NCBI RefSeq assembly: GCF_014205295.1
Contig: NZ_JACHNF010000001.1
Location: 1,798,001-1,862,000, forward strand
Reading direction: 5' to 3'
Length of the DNA: 64,000 nt
Origin: Kribbella solani
GTDB lineage: Bacteria > Actinomycetota > Actinomycetes > Propionibacteriales > Kribbellaceae
The position numbers and the translations under genes are program-made. Within the stretch, counting starts at the first letter, position 1. Every line of letters starts with the position of its first letter. Shown in pieces: positions 1 to 8,400 of this stretch. The notes under the pieces were generated by a model. That model was not told where the DNA came from and did not search any database. It saw nothing but the letters and a program-made list of their open reading frames with translations.

Positions 1-552
1 TACATCTCGCTCCGGAGCCTGACCCAGGGACGGCGGGCGGGCGTCGTGTCCGCGTTCGCGATCGAGACCGCCTCGCTCGTGTACATCGTGGTCGCCGCGT
101 TCGGTCTCGCCACGCTGGTGAAGGCTTCGCCGGCGCTGTTCACGACGATCACGGTCATCGGCGCGCTCTACCTTGCGTATCTCGGCGTGAAGATGCTGCG
201 GGCGCCGGTCGCGGAGCAGTCCACCGGTCTGCAGGCCGCGCCGCTCGGCCGGGTGTTCCGGGACGGTGTCGTGGTGAATCTGCTGAATCCGAAGGCGATG
301 CTGTTCTTCCTCGCGTTTCTCCCGCAGTTCACCACGCGCGGCGCCGGGCCCGATCAGCTCCGTACCGAGCTGCTGCTCCTCGGTGTCGGCGCCGCGACGA
401 TCGGTCTCGTCTTCGACCTCTGCTACGCCGTCGGCGCCGACGCGATCGGCCGCCGCCTCGGAGCAGCCCGGACCGCAACCCGCCGACGCAACCTGGTAGT
501 CGCCGCGATCTACCTCGGGCTGTCCGCGTTCGCCCTAGTCAGCGCACTTTGA
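1..552 (+). CDS. LysE/RhtB family amino-acid exporter, 5' truncated by window edge
   Basis: Membrane exporter that moves amino acids or small metabolites out of the cell. The frame is open from base 1 (YISLRSLTQGRRAG...), which aligns with the stretch just after the first helix in LysE proteins, so the true start lies left of the window and the first GTG visible at 46 is internal. About 183 codons are seen against a usual 200-215. The family signature NLLNPKAMLFFLAFLPQF is present, with hydrophobic helices before and after it. The TGA stop (550-552) abuts the stop of the convergent debranching-enzyme gene with no spacer. Substrate cannot be told. Confidence 0.9.
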   Translation, partial: YISLRSLTQGRRAGVVSAFAIETASLVYIVVAAFGLATLVKASPALFTTITVIGALYLAYLGVKMLRAPVAEQSTGLQAAPLGRVFRDGVVVNLLNPKAMLFFLAFLPQFTTRGAGPDQLRTELLLLGVGAATIGLVFDLCYAVGADAIGRRLGAARTATRRRNLVVAAIYLGLSAFALVSAL

Positions 553-2526
553 TCAGTGTGCTTTGGTGACGGTGGTCTTGCCGTTGGCGGATCGTACTGA
601 CAGGAGGTCGGGTCCGACGTGCAGGCCGGTCAGTTCGAGTGTCCGCCACGGGGTGGACTCCCCCGGCGTGACCGTCAACGTCCCGCCGGGCACGTCCGGT
701 TCAAGGCCGAGCGACGCGACCAGCACGGCAACGGCCGACGCGGCGGCCCAAGCCTGCGGACGGCACGACAGTGGATACGGCGTCGGCGTACGCTCCGCGC
801 TCACGCCCCGCCCGCCGTACAGCTCAGGCAGCCGGTACTCGAACGCTTCCGCCGCCCGAACCAGCCCTTCGGCGTACGCAGACGCAACCTCGAACTGCCC
901 CGCCGCGTACAAACCCTGCACCGTCATCGCGGTGTCATGCGGCCAGACGCTGCCGGTGTGATAGCCGAGCGGGTTGAACCGGGTCATTGCCGTCGACAAC
1001 GTTCGGAGACCGAAGCCGCTGTTCAGATCCGCGCCCGCGAGTACGTCGGCGACGGTCTGCTCCTCGTCCGCGTCCAGCAAACCGGTGCCGAGCAGATGAC
1101 CCATGTTCGAAGCTCGCCCAGGGACCGGGTTCTTCGCGCCGTCGAGCGCGATCGCGGGATACCCGTCCACCCAGAACGCGGCGCGGAACCGTTCCTGCAG
1201 AGCAGCAGCCCATTCACGCCACTCGTCGCCGGACTCCCCGTACGCCTCAAGCAGTTCAGCACCCTTGATCGCGGCCGCGTACGCGTACCCCTGCACTTCG
1301 CACAACGCGATCGGCGCCGTCGCCAGCGTGCCGTCGGGCCATTGCACGGCGTCGACGGAGTCCTTCCAGCCTTGATTGGCCAAGCCGTGACCGGACTCGT
1401 CGATGTACTCCAGGAAGCCGTCGCCGTCCGGGTCGGCGTACTCCTTCATCCAGGTCAGCGCACGCTTCAGATTGGGCAGCAGGTCGCCGACCTCGTCAGT
1501 CGGCATCCCCCAGCGCCAGGCCTTGTGCAGCGTGGTGATCCACAGCTGGGTGGCGTCGTGCGTGCCGTAGTACACCGCCGGAAGAACCAGGCCGCCGCCG
1601 TGGTCGGCGACCTCGGCACGCAGTTCGTGCGGGATCTTGCCCGGTTGCTCGGCCGAGCCGGCGTCGACCTTCGTACCCTGCCGGGCGGCCAGCGCGCGCA
1701 GCGTACCGGCGGCGAGACCCGGGTCGACCGGGATCAGCATGCCGGCGGAGATCAACGAGTCGCGACCGAAGAGCGTGAGGTACCACGGCGGGCCGGCGCC
1801 CAGGTAGCGATCGTCATCGGCGGCGAGTTGCAGGGCGCGTACGTCGTCCAGCGACCGTTCCAGCCAGCGCTCGACGCGCTTGTCGTCACAGCTGACGGTG
1901 ACGTCGTACATTGGCCGGTCTGTCGGCGGTTCGATCGAGAAGCCGGTCGTGGACTTCGGGAAGTCGGCGGTGACGTGCAGGGTGAGCGTGTACTCCGCGC
2001 CCGGCTCAAGCTGCGGCGTCGCCACGAAACCGGGATCGGCAGTCACGACAACCCGAGTGTCGTCGCTCTCCCAGCGGGTCCGGCTCGGGCCGTCCGGAAG
2101 CGGAGCGAGCTGCGGCAAGCTGGTCGCGGCCCCGCTGCGCACCGCCGCCGTACCGGCCAGGTCGGTGCCCAGGGCAACTTCCAGCCGGCACTCGATCCTG
2201 GTCCGGGACCGGTTCACGAGCGTGATCCGCTCGGTCATGCCGTCGGATTCGACCGTCCGGGTGCGGTAGAGCATCACGGTCGGGTCGTGCCGGATGTCGC
2301 CGAGCCCTTCCACCTGCGCGACGTACTCATGGGTGGCCGCGTCCCGTTCGCCGACATGCACCGGGACCGGTTCGCGCCCGTCCACAGTCACGGCGAGGCG
2401 GGACAGTATCCGCCGATCCCGCGCGTACACCCCCTCGGCGCCGGAGCCGGTGAGCTGCCCGGAGCGCGGCGAGAGAACCACCCAGGGGGCAGCGAGCGCG
2501 GTAACCAGTTCGTGCAAACGAGACAT
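553..2526 (-). CDS. Glycogen-debranching-type glycosidase (amylo-alpha-1,6-glucosidase family)
   Basis: Cytoplasmic 657-residue protein with no signal peptide. The N-terminal ~200 residues (WVVLSPRSGQLTGSGAEGVYARDRR onward in two pieces: a GDE_N_bis beta domain, then a charged linker) precede an (alpha/alpha)6 glycosidase-like domain from about residue 230, with the typical GRDSLISAGMLIP and HTGSVWPHDTAM stretches. Members act on alpha-1,6 branches or related glucosides. It stands alone here, with no glycogen or trehalose genes beside it, so the physiological substrate is open. Start ATG at 2526; the upstream 41 bp separate it from the divergent DUF456 gene. Length fits the family. Confidence 0.85.
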   Translation of the reverse strand: MSRLHELVTALAAPWVVLSPRSGQLTGSGAEGVYARDRRILSRLAVTVDGREPVPVHVGERDAATHEYVAQVEGLGDIRHDPTVMLYRTRTVESDGMTERITLVNRSRTRIECRLEVALGTDLAGTAAVRSGAATSLPQLAPLPDGPSRTRWESDDTRVVVTADPGFVATPQLEPGAEYTLTLHVTADFPKSTTGFSIEPPTDRPMYDVTVSCDDKRVERWLERSLDDVRALQLAADDDRYLGAGPPWYLTLFGRDSLISAGMLIPVDPGLAAGTLRALAARQGTKVDAGSAEQPGKIPHELRAEVADHGGGLVLPAVYYGTHDATQLWITTLHKAWRWGMPTDEVGDLLPNLKRALTWMKEYADPDGDGFLEYIDESGHGLANQGWKDSVDAVQWPDGTLATAPIALCEVQGYAYAAAIKGAELLEAYGESGDEWREWAAALQERFRAAFWVDGYPAIALDGAKNPVPGRASNMGHLLGTGLLDADEEQTVADVLAGADLNSGFGLRTLSTAMTRFNPLGYHTGSVWPHDTAMTVQGLYAAGQFEVASAYAEGLVRAAEAFEYRLPELYGGRGVSAERTPTPYPLSCRPQAWAAASAVAVLVASLGLEPDVPGGTLTVTPGESTPWRTLELTGLHVGPDLLSVRSANGKTTVTKAH

Positions 2527-2567
2527 GTCTTCACCCTAAAGGGCTCCGAATACGGCAGAGTGGCGGT

Positions 2568-3053
2568 GTGCAGAGCGCGGTGACGGTACTGGCCGGGGTG
2601 GCGATCTTCGTTGGCATCATCGGGATCGTGCTGCCGATCCTGCCCGGCGCGATCCTCAGCCTGGCGGCGATCCTGGTCTGGGCGATCGTCGAGCGCAGTA
2701 CCACCGGGTGGGTCGTGTTCGGCATCGCGCTGGTGCTGATCGGGGCCAGCCAGGTGATCAAGTACGTCGTACCGGAGCGACGGCTCCGCGAAGCCGGCGT
2801 ACCACGCCGGTCGATGGTGGTCGGCGTGCTGCTCGGGATCGTCGGGTTCTTCGTGATCCCCGTGGTCGGGATGTTCGTCGGATTCCCGGTCGGCGTGTAC
2901 GTGTCCGAGCTGCAGCGGCTGCGGACGCACTCCGCGGCCTGGACCTCCACCAAGCACGCCCTGCGCGAAACCGGCGTCTCGATGCTGATCGAGCTCTCCG
3001 GTACCAGCCTGGCCGCCGCGGTCTGGCTGGTCGCGGTCCTTTTCTTCAGGTGA
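2568..3053 (+). CDS. DUF456 domain membrane protein
   Basis: Small 161-residue integral membrane protein. Glycine-rich hydrophobic helices cover residues ~5-55 (GIIGIVLPILPGAILSLAAIL) and ~80-110 (GVLLGIVGFFVIPVVGMFVG), with a last helix at the C-terminus. The PILPG and GMFVGFPVGVY motifs fit DUF456, a family of unknown function. It starts at one of two overlapping GTG codons (2566 or 2568; 2568 is in frame). It is divergent from the debranching enzyme and followed by 62 bp before the next gene. No function can be given. Confidence 0.8.
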   Translation: MQSAVTVLAGVAIFVGIIGIVLPILPGAILSLAAILVWAIVERSTTGWVVFGIALVLIGASQVIKYVVPERRLREAGVPRRSMVVGVLLGIVGFFVIPVVGMFVGFPVGVYVSELQRLRTHSAAWTSTKHALRETGVSMLIELSGTSLAAAVWLVAVLFFR

Positions 3054-3115
3054 TTGCCAGGCTCTTCTTAGCCGCACCGAAGCTTCGTTTCAGGACCGGC
3101 GGGCAGTGTAGTGCT

Positions 3116-3631
3116 ATGAAACTGTCTCAGAAGCAATGGCGCGTGGTCGGGACGATCGCAGCGGTGGCCGCGACGACCACCGCGGGCGGTGTCGCTTGGG
3201 CGGCCACCAGCGCAGACCCGACGCCGTCGGCATCGCCCTCGACCCCTGGGCAGCAGCAGAAGCCGGACGGTCCCGGCAAGGGCGGCTTCCGGGGTGAGTT
3301 CGGGCTGGGCGGCGCACTGCACGGTGAGTTCGTGGTGCAGAAGGAGGGCGGCGGCTACCAGACCATGGCGATACAGCGTGGTCAGGTGACGGCCGTCAGC
3401 AAGGACTCGATCACCGTGAAGAGCAGTGACGGCTACAGTCGTACGTACGCGCTCACCGCGGACACCCTGGTCAACGCGGCCCGGGACGGCATCTCCGACG
3501 TGAAGACCGGCAACACCGTCCGGGTGACAGCAGTGGTGACGAACGGTAACGCCACCGCCAGCTCGGTGAACGACGGCACGGTGCGGCAGGCGGCCGGCCA
3601 GAAGTGGGGCTTCAAGCACGGACCACGCTGA
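3116..3631 (+). CDS. Secreted or membrane-anchored protein with DUF5666-like domain
   Basis: Predicted 171-residue exported protein. The N-terminus has KLSQKQWR then a hydrophobic stretch GTIAAVAATTTAGGVAWA with a plausible signal-peptidase site after AWA, followed by a Pro/Ser/Gly linker. The C-terminal ~85 residues (GQVTAVSKDSITVKSSDGYSRTYALTADT...GNTVRVTAVV) look like the small OB-like DUF5666 beta domain. The ATG at 3116 is the first Met that leaves the whole signal peptide. It lies 111 bp upstream of a response regulator/kinase pair on the same strand, so it may be their target or accessory; that is inference. A 9-bp tandem repeat runs across its stop codon. Confidence 0.75.
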   Translation: MKLSQKQWRVVGTIAAVAATTTAGGVAWAATSADPTPSASPSTPGQQQKPDGPGKGGFRGEFGLGGALHGEFVVQKEGGGYQTMAIQRGQVTAVSKDSITVKSSDGYSRTYALTADTLVNAARDGISDVKTGNTVRVTAVVTNGNATASSVNDGTVRQAAGQKWGFKHGPR

Positions 3632-3665
3632 CCACGCTGACCACGCCGACCATGCCGACCGCGCT
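3621..3665 (+). repeat. Five 9-bp tandem repeats across a stop codon
   Basis: GACCACGCT occurs twice, followed by GACCACGCC, GACCATGCC and GACCGCGCT in register. The array includes the TGA stop of the preceding secreted-protein gene (3629-3631). The period is a multiple of three. No role is evident. Confidence 0.85.
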
Positions 3666-3742
3666 GGCCGGGGGCAGCGACTCACAGCGGATTGCCAGGA
3701 AACGTCCAGGGTTCGCAGGGAATCCGGCTGCACACTGTGAGC

Positions 3743-4444
3743 ATGAGTCCGCACCTACTGGTTGTCGACGACGAGCCGAACATCGTCGAGCTGCTGTCCG
3801 CCAGCCTGCGCTTCGCCGGGTACGAAGTGACCACGGCGACGCACGGCGCCGAGGCACTGCGCAAGGCGCGGGACGTGGAGCCTGACCTGGTCGTGCTGGA
3901 CGTGATGATGCCCGGCCTCGACGGCTTCGAGGTGGTACGCCGCCTGCGTGGTGAAGACCGGCATGTACCAGTGCTGTTCCTGACTGCCCGTGACGCGGTC
4001 GAGGACAAGGTGCTCGGTCTGCAAACCGGTGGCGACGACTACGTGACCAAGCCGTTCAGTCTGGACGAGCTGGTCGCCCGAGTACGCGCACTACTCCGCC
4101 GGTCCGGTCACCGCGAACAGATCGCGACCGAGGCCGCCGTACTGCGCTACGCGGACCTGGAGCTCAACGAGGACAGCTACGAGGTGTTCAAGGCCGGACA
4201 GGCGGTCCAGCTGTCGCTGACTGAGTTCAAGCTGCTGCGGTGCCTGCTGGAGAACGCGGAGCGGGTGATGTCCAAGGGGCAGATCCTCTCCGCGGTCTGG
4301 AACTACGACTTCGCCGGTGACGCGGGCGTGGTGGAGTCCTACATGTCGTACCTGCGCCGTAAGGTCGACACCGGCGACCAGAAGCTGCTCCACACCGTCC
4401 GCGGGGTCGGCTACGTGCTGCGTACTCCGCGAGGGCCCAACTGA
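3743..4444 (+). CDS. OmpR/PhoB-family response regulator
   Basis: DNA-binding output half of a two-component system, 233 residues. The receiver domain has the acidic pair DD (9-10), phospho-acceptor Asp53 in VVLDVMMPG, the FLTARD threonine and the Lys of VTKPF. The C-terminal winged helix (LSLTEFKLLRCLLENAERVMSK...VVESYMSYLRRKVD...VRGVGYVLR) is OmpR type, closest in style to the MprA/TrcR/CutR group. Start could be ATG 3743 or GTG 3737 two codons earlier; an upstream in-frame ATG at 3692 gives a non-homologous leader. Its TGA overlaps the kinase ATG by one base (TGATG), so the two are translationally coupled. Confidence 0.92.
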   Translation: MSPHLLVVDDEPNIVELLSASLRFAGYEVTTATHGAEALRKARDVEPDLVVLDVMMPGLDGFEVVRRLRGEDRHVPVLFLTARDAVEDKVLGLQTGGDDYVTKPFSLDELVARVRALLRRSGHREQIATEAAVLRYADLELNEDSYEVFKAGQAVQLSLTEFKLLRCLLENAERVMSKGQILSAVWNYDFAGDAGVVESYMSYLRRKVDTGDQKLLHTVRGVGYVLRTPRGPN

Positions 4445-5961
4445 TGCAACAGACCCACCGGCGGTTCGCCGACCGGTACCCGCTGCGCGTCACCATCGTC
4501 GTCGTACTCCTGGCGCTGGTGGCGATCGCACTCGCCGGGTCCGGCGTACTGGCAACCACCATCATGCGCGGGTACCTGATCGACCGCGTGGATGAGCAGC
4601 TGCAGCAGACCGCCGAACCGCTGTCACACATACCACCGGACCGTCGGCCGGCGCCGCCTGGTGCCGGACCGGTTCGCCGTCAGCTGCCGAGTCAGTTCGT
4701 TGTGCAGTTCAGTGACTCGGGAGGAGCAAGCGACAACGGGCCGGTCAACTCACGACTCGCGGAGACAGAGCCGCTGCCGAAGCTGCCGGCGCTCAACCTG
4801 AATCAGGTACGCCTGCTGGACGGGCACCCGTTCAACGTCGATGCCCAGTCCGGCGGGGCGACCTGGCGAGTGCTGGCGATCCCGACCGAGGACGGCACCG
4901 GCTCGGTGATGGTGGCGCAGAGCCTGAAGGACATGGACCACACCATCCAGCGCTTGATCGGCATCCAAGTCGCTGCCGGCGTGATCCTCCTGGTACTGCT
5001 GGCCGGCGTCGGCACGTACGTCGTACGCCGGAGTCTGCGCGGCCTGGAAGACGTCGAACACACCGCCGTCGCGATCGCCGGCGGCGACCTGAGCCGGCGC
5101 GTACCGCAGCGGGATCCGCGGACCGAGGTCGGGCGCTTGTCGCTGGCACTGAACCAGATGCTCGGACAGATCGAGAACGCGTTCGCGCAACGTACGGCAT
5201 CCGAGTTCGCTGCACGGAGATCTGAGGAAGTGGCGCTGCGCTCCGAGGAGGCTGCACGTCAGTCCGAAGAGGCCGCGCGACAGTCGGAGGATCGGATGCG
5301 GCGGTTCGTGGCGGACGCGTCACATGAGCTGCGTACGCCGCTGACGTCCATTCGTGGGTTCGCGGAGTTGGCGCGGCAGCGTGGTGACCTCACGGATGCT
5401 GACACGATGCGCCGGATCGAGGACGAGGCGAAGCGGATGGGCCTACTGGTCGACGACCTGTTACTGCTTGCGCGGCTGGACCAGCAACGCCCGCTGCGAA
5501 TGGAGTCCGTCGACCTGCTGCCGATCGCCGCCGACGCATTGCACAACGCGCAGGCCGTACAGCCTGATCGGAATCTGTCGCTGACGATCTTGCCTGACTC
5601 GCAGGCGCCTGTTGTCCTGGGCGACGAGGCCCGCCTGCGCCAAGTACTCGGCAACCTGGTCAGCAACGCACTCCACTACACGCCGGTGGACGCACCTGTC
5701 ACGGTCTCGGTCGGTACGCGCGGCAACGAGGCTGTTCTTGAGGTGAGTGACACCGGACCGGGTCTGTCCGATGAACAGAAGGCGCGTGTCTTCGAACGCT
5801 TCTACCGGGCCGACACTGCCCGCACCCGCACCACCGGCGGCTCCGGACTCGGCCTGTCCATCGTCGCGGCACTCGTCGCTGCCCACGGCGGTCGGGTCAC
5901 CACCAGCAACACCGACCCGCACGGCGCCACCTTCACCGTCTATCTCCCCCTGCCCACGTAG
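4444..5961 (+). CDS. Sensor histidine kinase, HAMP/HisKA/HATPase
   Basis: Membrane sensor kinase of 505 residues, partner of the regulator it overlaps. Helix 1 (~16-40) and helix 2 (~175-197) enclose a ~130-residue extracytoplasmic sensor region with a Pro-rich piece. HAMP follows at ~198-250, then a charged segment with repeated (R/Q)SEEAAR units that should extend the coiled coil, then HisKA with phospho-acceptor His294 in [10 protein letters not shown], and HATPase_c with N ([11 protein letters not shown]), G1 (DTGPGL) and G2 ([10 protein letters not shown]) boxes. All catalytic motifs are intact. The signal is unknown; the preceding small secreted protein is the obvious candidate partner. 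Confidence 0.92.
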   Translation: MQQTHRRFADRYPLRVTIVVVLLALVAIALAGSGVLATTIMRGYLIDRVDEQLQQTAEPLSHIPPDRRPAPPGAGPVRRQLPSQFVVQFSDSGGASDNGPVNSRLAETEPLPKLPALNLNQVRLLDGHPFNVDAQSGGATWRVLAIPTEDGTGSVMVAQSLKDMDHTIQRLIGIQVAAGVILLVLLAGVGTYVVRRSLRGLEDVEHTAVAIAGGDLSRRVPQRDPRTEVGRLSLALNQMLGQIENAFAQRTASEFAARRSEEVALRSEEAARQSEEAARQSEDRMRRFVADASHELRTPLTSIRGFAELARQRGDLTDADTMRRIEDEAKRMGLLVDDLLLLARLDQQRPLRMESVDLLPIAADALHNAQAVQPDRNLSLTILPDSQAPVVLGDEARLRQVLGNLVSNALHYTPVDAPVTVSVGTRGNEAVLEVSDTGPGLSDEQKARVFERFYRADTARTRTTGGSGLGLSIVAALVAAHGGRVTTSNTDPHGATFTVYLPLPT

Positions 5962-5965
5962 CCGC

Positions 5966-6528
5966 CTACAGCTCGGGGAACTGCCGGGTGGCGGACTCGC
6001 CGTGTTCGAGGACCTCGGCTGCCGGACCGAGGATCTTCGGGTCCGGACGGCCGACCAGCTCGACGTCCTTGTCGGTGTAGTCGAACAGGGACAGCACGTG
6101 CCGCATCGCCCCCAGCCGGGCGCGCTTCTTGTCGTTGCTCTTGACAACGGTCCAGGGCGAGTGCGCGGTGTCACCGAGAACCACAGCTTGACCAGCAAGA
6201 TCCCCGACCGGACGAGCATCCGCTCGAACTCCGGTGCCTGCCGCATGAACTCCTCGTACTGCTCCTGGCTGCAGTACCCCATCACGTGCTCCACGCAGGC
6301 ACGGTTGTACCAGGACCTGTCGAACAGCGTCATCTCACCGGCAGCCGGCAAGTGCGCGACGTACCGCTGGAAGTACCACTGGGTCTGCTCGCGCTCGGTC
6401 GGCTTCTCCAGCGCGACGATGCTCGCGCCACGCGGATTCAGGTGCTCCATGAACCGCTTGATCGTCCCGCCCTTGCCGGCCGCGTCACGTCCCTCGAAGA
6501 CCAAGCTCTTGGACCAGATCAGGCGTAC
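5966..6528 (-). pseudogene. Decayed polyphosphate kinase 2 (PPK2) gene
   Basis: Remnant of a PPK2-family kinase, which transfers phosphate between polyphosphate and nucleotides. One frame gives the Walker A region [16 protein letters not shown] and Walker [10 protein letters not shown] and runs to [10 protein letters not shown] near 6184. The sequence then resumes in another frame at [20 protein letters not shown] and continues to a stop at 5966. Between these, roughly 50 family residues (the lid region, DPxRxWKLSPMDLES-type) are missing, so there is an internal deletion plus frameshift. At the 5' end an in-frame TGA precedes the [15 protein letters not shown] codons, so the N-terminal ~50 residues are also gone. 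It lies 14 bp beyond the MFS gene on the same strand. Confidence 0.85.
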
Positions 6529-6542
6529 TCATGCTCCAAGAG

Positions 6543-7880
6543 TCAGCTCCCTTGATGACTGACAGGTGAACTGTCCGGGACCGGCAGCGGTTCGGCCTTC
6601 CCTACCACGAACGCGTACGTCAGCGCACCGATCACCGCCACCACCCCGGCCAGCGCGAACGCCGGCAGGTACGAGCCGTGGTAAATGTCGAGCAGCAGCC
6701 CGAACACGTACGGGCTGATGATGCCGGCGATGTTCGACGCGAAGTTCTGGATGCCGCCGATCGACGCCACGTGCCGCGAACTCGGCGCCACGTCACCCGG
6801 CAGCGACCAGATCCCGGTCGCCGCGATCGCCAGGCTCGCGTACGAGATCGCCAGGAAGAGCAGCGCGACGTACACCGACTTGGCGGGCGCCGCGAAAACG
6901 ATCGCCGCGCCGCCGAGCAGTCCGCCGACCATCACGGTCTTGCGTACCCGGGTGACGTCCGCGCCGGCCCGGATCCGCCGGTCGGCGACGATGCCCGCGA
7001 TCCAGCCGCCGGCGATCGCGGTGATGCCGGGCAGCGTGCCGAGGGTGCCGAGCTGGGCGAGGTCGAGCCCGCGGGGGTCCTTCAGGTACGACGGGAACCA
7101 GGTCAGGAAGAAGTAGATGACGAAGTTGAGGCAGAAGAAGCCGAGCATCATCCCGCGGATCGTCCGGTACCGGAACAGGTCCCGCCAGCGCACCCGCGCG
7201 GCCGCCTCGGAGTCGTTCTCCTCCAGCCGGGCACCGTTGGACGCGATGTACTCCCGCTCCGCCGCGTTCGCGTGCCGGTGCTCGCCCGGGTCGCGGTAGT
7301 ACCAGTACCAGACCGCGGCGAGCATGATCCCGAGTACGCCCAGGACGACGAACGAGAAGTGCCAGCTCACCAGCGCGATCAGGCCGGTCACCACCGGCAG
7401 CGAAAGTACGGTCCCGACCCGCGAGCCGGAGTCGATCACCGCGCTCGCGAACGCGCGCTCGTGCGCCGGGAACCAGCGCGACGCCGCCTTGGTCGCGCTC
7501 GGGTACGCCGGCGCCTCCCCCGCGCCGAGCGCGAACCGGAAGGCGAACAGCGACCAGAACCCGCGCGCCAGCGGCGTCAGCGCGGTGACGATGCTCCACC
7601 ACAACGCGGCGAACGTGAACGCCTTGCGCGACCCGACCTTGTCGGCGAACCAGCCCGCCGCCAGCATCGCGCCGTCGTACGCCCAGAAGAACGCGCCGAG
7701 GATCAGGCCCTTCTCGGCGTTACTCAGCTCGAGGTGCAGATCGTCCTGGATGAACGGCAGCGCGACGCTCAGGTTCGCCCGGTCCAGGTAATTCAGGGAG
7801 AGACCGACGAACGCGAGCCCTAGGATCAGGTACCGCGTCCGGCTGGCTCCCGGCGGTGCTTTCAGAGGAGTGGCGGTCAC
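6543..7880 (-). CDS. MFS transporter, anion:cation symporter (ACS)-like
   Basis: Twelve-helix major facilitator of 445 residues. LNYLDRANLSVALPFIQDDL in helix 1, the loop-2/3 motif GWFADKVGSRK, and GAGEAPAYPSATKAASRWFP in helix 4/5 are typical of the hexuronate/glucarate/phthalate ACS group, so the likely substrate is an organic anion such as a sugar acid. Start GTG at 7880 is set by the GGAGG six bases upstream. No catabolic genes adjoin it; downstream is a dead PPK2 gene. The upstream region carries a GTATAC dyad that could be a GntR-type site. Confidence 0.88.
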   Translation of the reverse strand: MTATPLKAPPGASRTRYLILGLAFVGLSLNYLDRANLSVALPFIQDDLHLELSNAEKGLILGAFFWAYDGAMLAAGWFADKVGSRKAFTFAALWWSIVTALTPLARGFWSLFAFRFALGAGEAPAYPSATKAASRWFPAHERAFASAVIDSGSRVGTVLSLPVVTGLIALVSWHFSFVVLGVLGIMLAAVWYWYYRDPGEHRHANAAEREYIASNGARLEENDSEAAARVRWRDLFRYRTIRGMMLGFFCLNFVIYFFLTWFPSYLKDPRGLDLAQLGTLGTLPGITAIAGGWIAGIVADRRIRAGADVTRVRKTVMVGGLLGGAAIVFAAPAKSVYVALLFLAISYASLAIAATGIWSLPGDVAPSSRHVASIGGIQNFASNIAGIISPYVFGLLLDIYHGSYLPAFALAGVVAVIGALTYAFVVGKAEPLPVPDSSPVSHQGS

Positions 7881-8341
7881 TCTGTGCCTCCGATCGATTG
7901 CGGATCGTGGCAGGGTAGTTCGGCGGATCGTATCGTGTATACCAACGTCCCAGTGAGTGGAATGAGGCCGGCAATGCGCTTCCTGGGCGTCGATTCCGCG
8001 GGGCCGGCCGCGCTAGGCGGGCTCACCAACCGCATCTCCGTCTGCTCGGCCAGGCGCGGCGGCGGACCTGTCGCACGCCAGCAACCACACCCGCGCGGAG
8101 TAGCGCGGCGGCCCAGGGCACTCACCAGCCACAGGCTTGGCGCGGTGCGCGGGCGGGCGAGCGGACCTGCGGCACTCACCAACTGGTCGTGGGTGGTGGG
8201 CTGGGGTCGGTTCGGCGACTTCGGCGTGGGTTGGTGAGTGGGGGACGTCCGGCGCAGCGTCTCGTTCGGCTACCTCGGAGACGGTTGGTGGGTCGGGGAC
8301 GGTTGGTGGGTCGGGGACGTCCGGCGCAGCGTCTTGTTCGG
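7881..8341. other. Gene-free repetitive interval between MFS and coiled-coil genes
   Basis: Holds the MFS leader (7881 to ~7960) and, from ~8020, degenerate repeats built on CGGACCTG(T/C)..GCA and CTCACCA(A/G)C words, passing into the 54/72-bp repeats that also form the 3' end of the coiled-coil gene. On the minus strand one frame stays open from the repeats to a TAG at 8013-8015; it would be read only if the coiled-coil gene shifted frame. Confidence 0.7.
7937..7942. promoter_or_regulatory. GTATAC dyad upstream of the MFS gene, possible GntR-type operator
   Basis: The hexamer sits in GGTATACACGATACGATCC on the MFS coding strand, ~57 bp before its GTG. GTATAC cores are common in GntR/FadR-type operators. 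No regulator gene is next to it, so this is a weak suggestion. Confidence 0.25.
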
Positions 8342-8400
8342 CTACCTCGGGGACGGTTGGTGGGTCGGGGACGTCCGGCGGAGGGTTTCGTTTGTTTGTT
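8241..8400. repeat. 54/72-bp repeats duplicating the 3' end of the coiled-coil gene
   Basis: GGGGACGTCCGGCG begins at 8241, 8313 and 8367, spacings of 72 and 54 bp; the longer unit carries an extra 18-bp CGGGGACGGTTGGTGGGT-type subunit. All periods are multiples of three. The copies carry the gene's own TAG, so the encoded TSPTHQPSPR-stop ending recurs downstream. In the next frame the unit reads PDVPDPPTVPEVAEQDAA. A tetranucleotide tract (GTTT-CG-TTTG-TTTG) at 8385-8400 adjoins the proximal copy. Confidence 0.85.
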
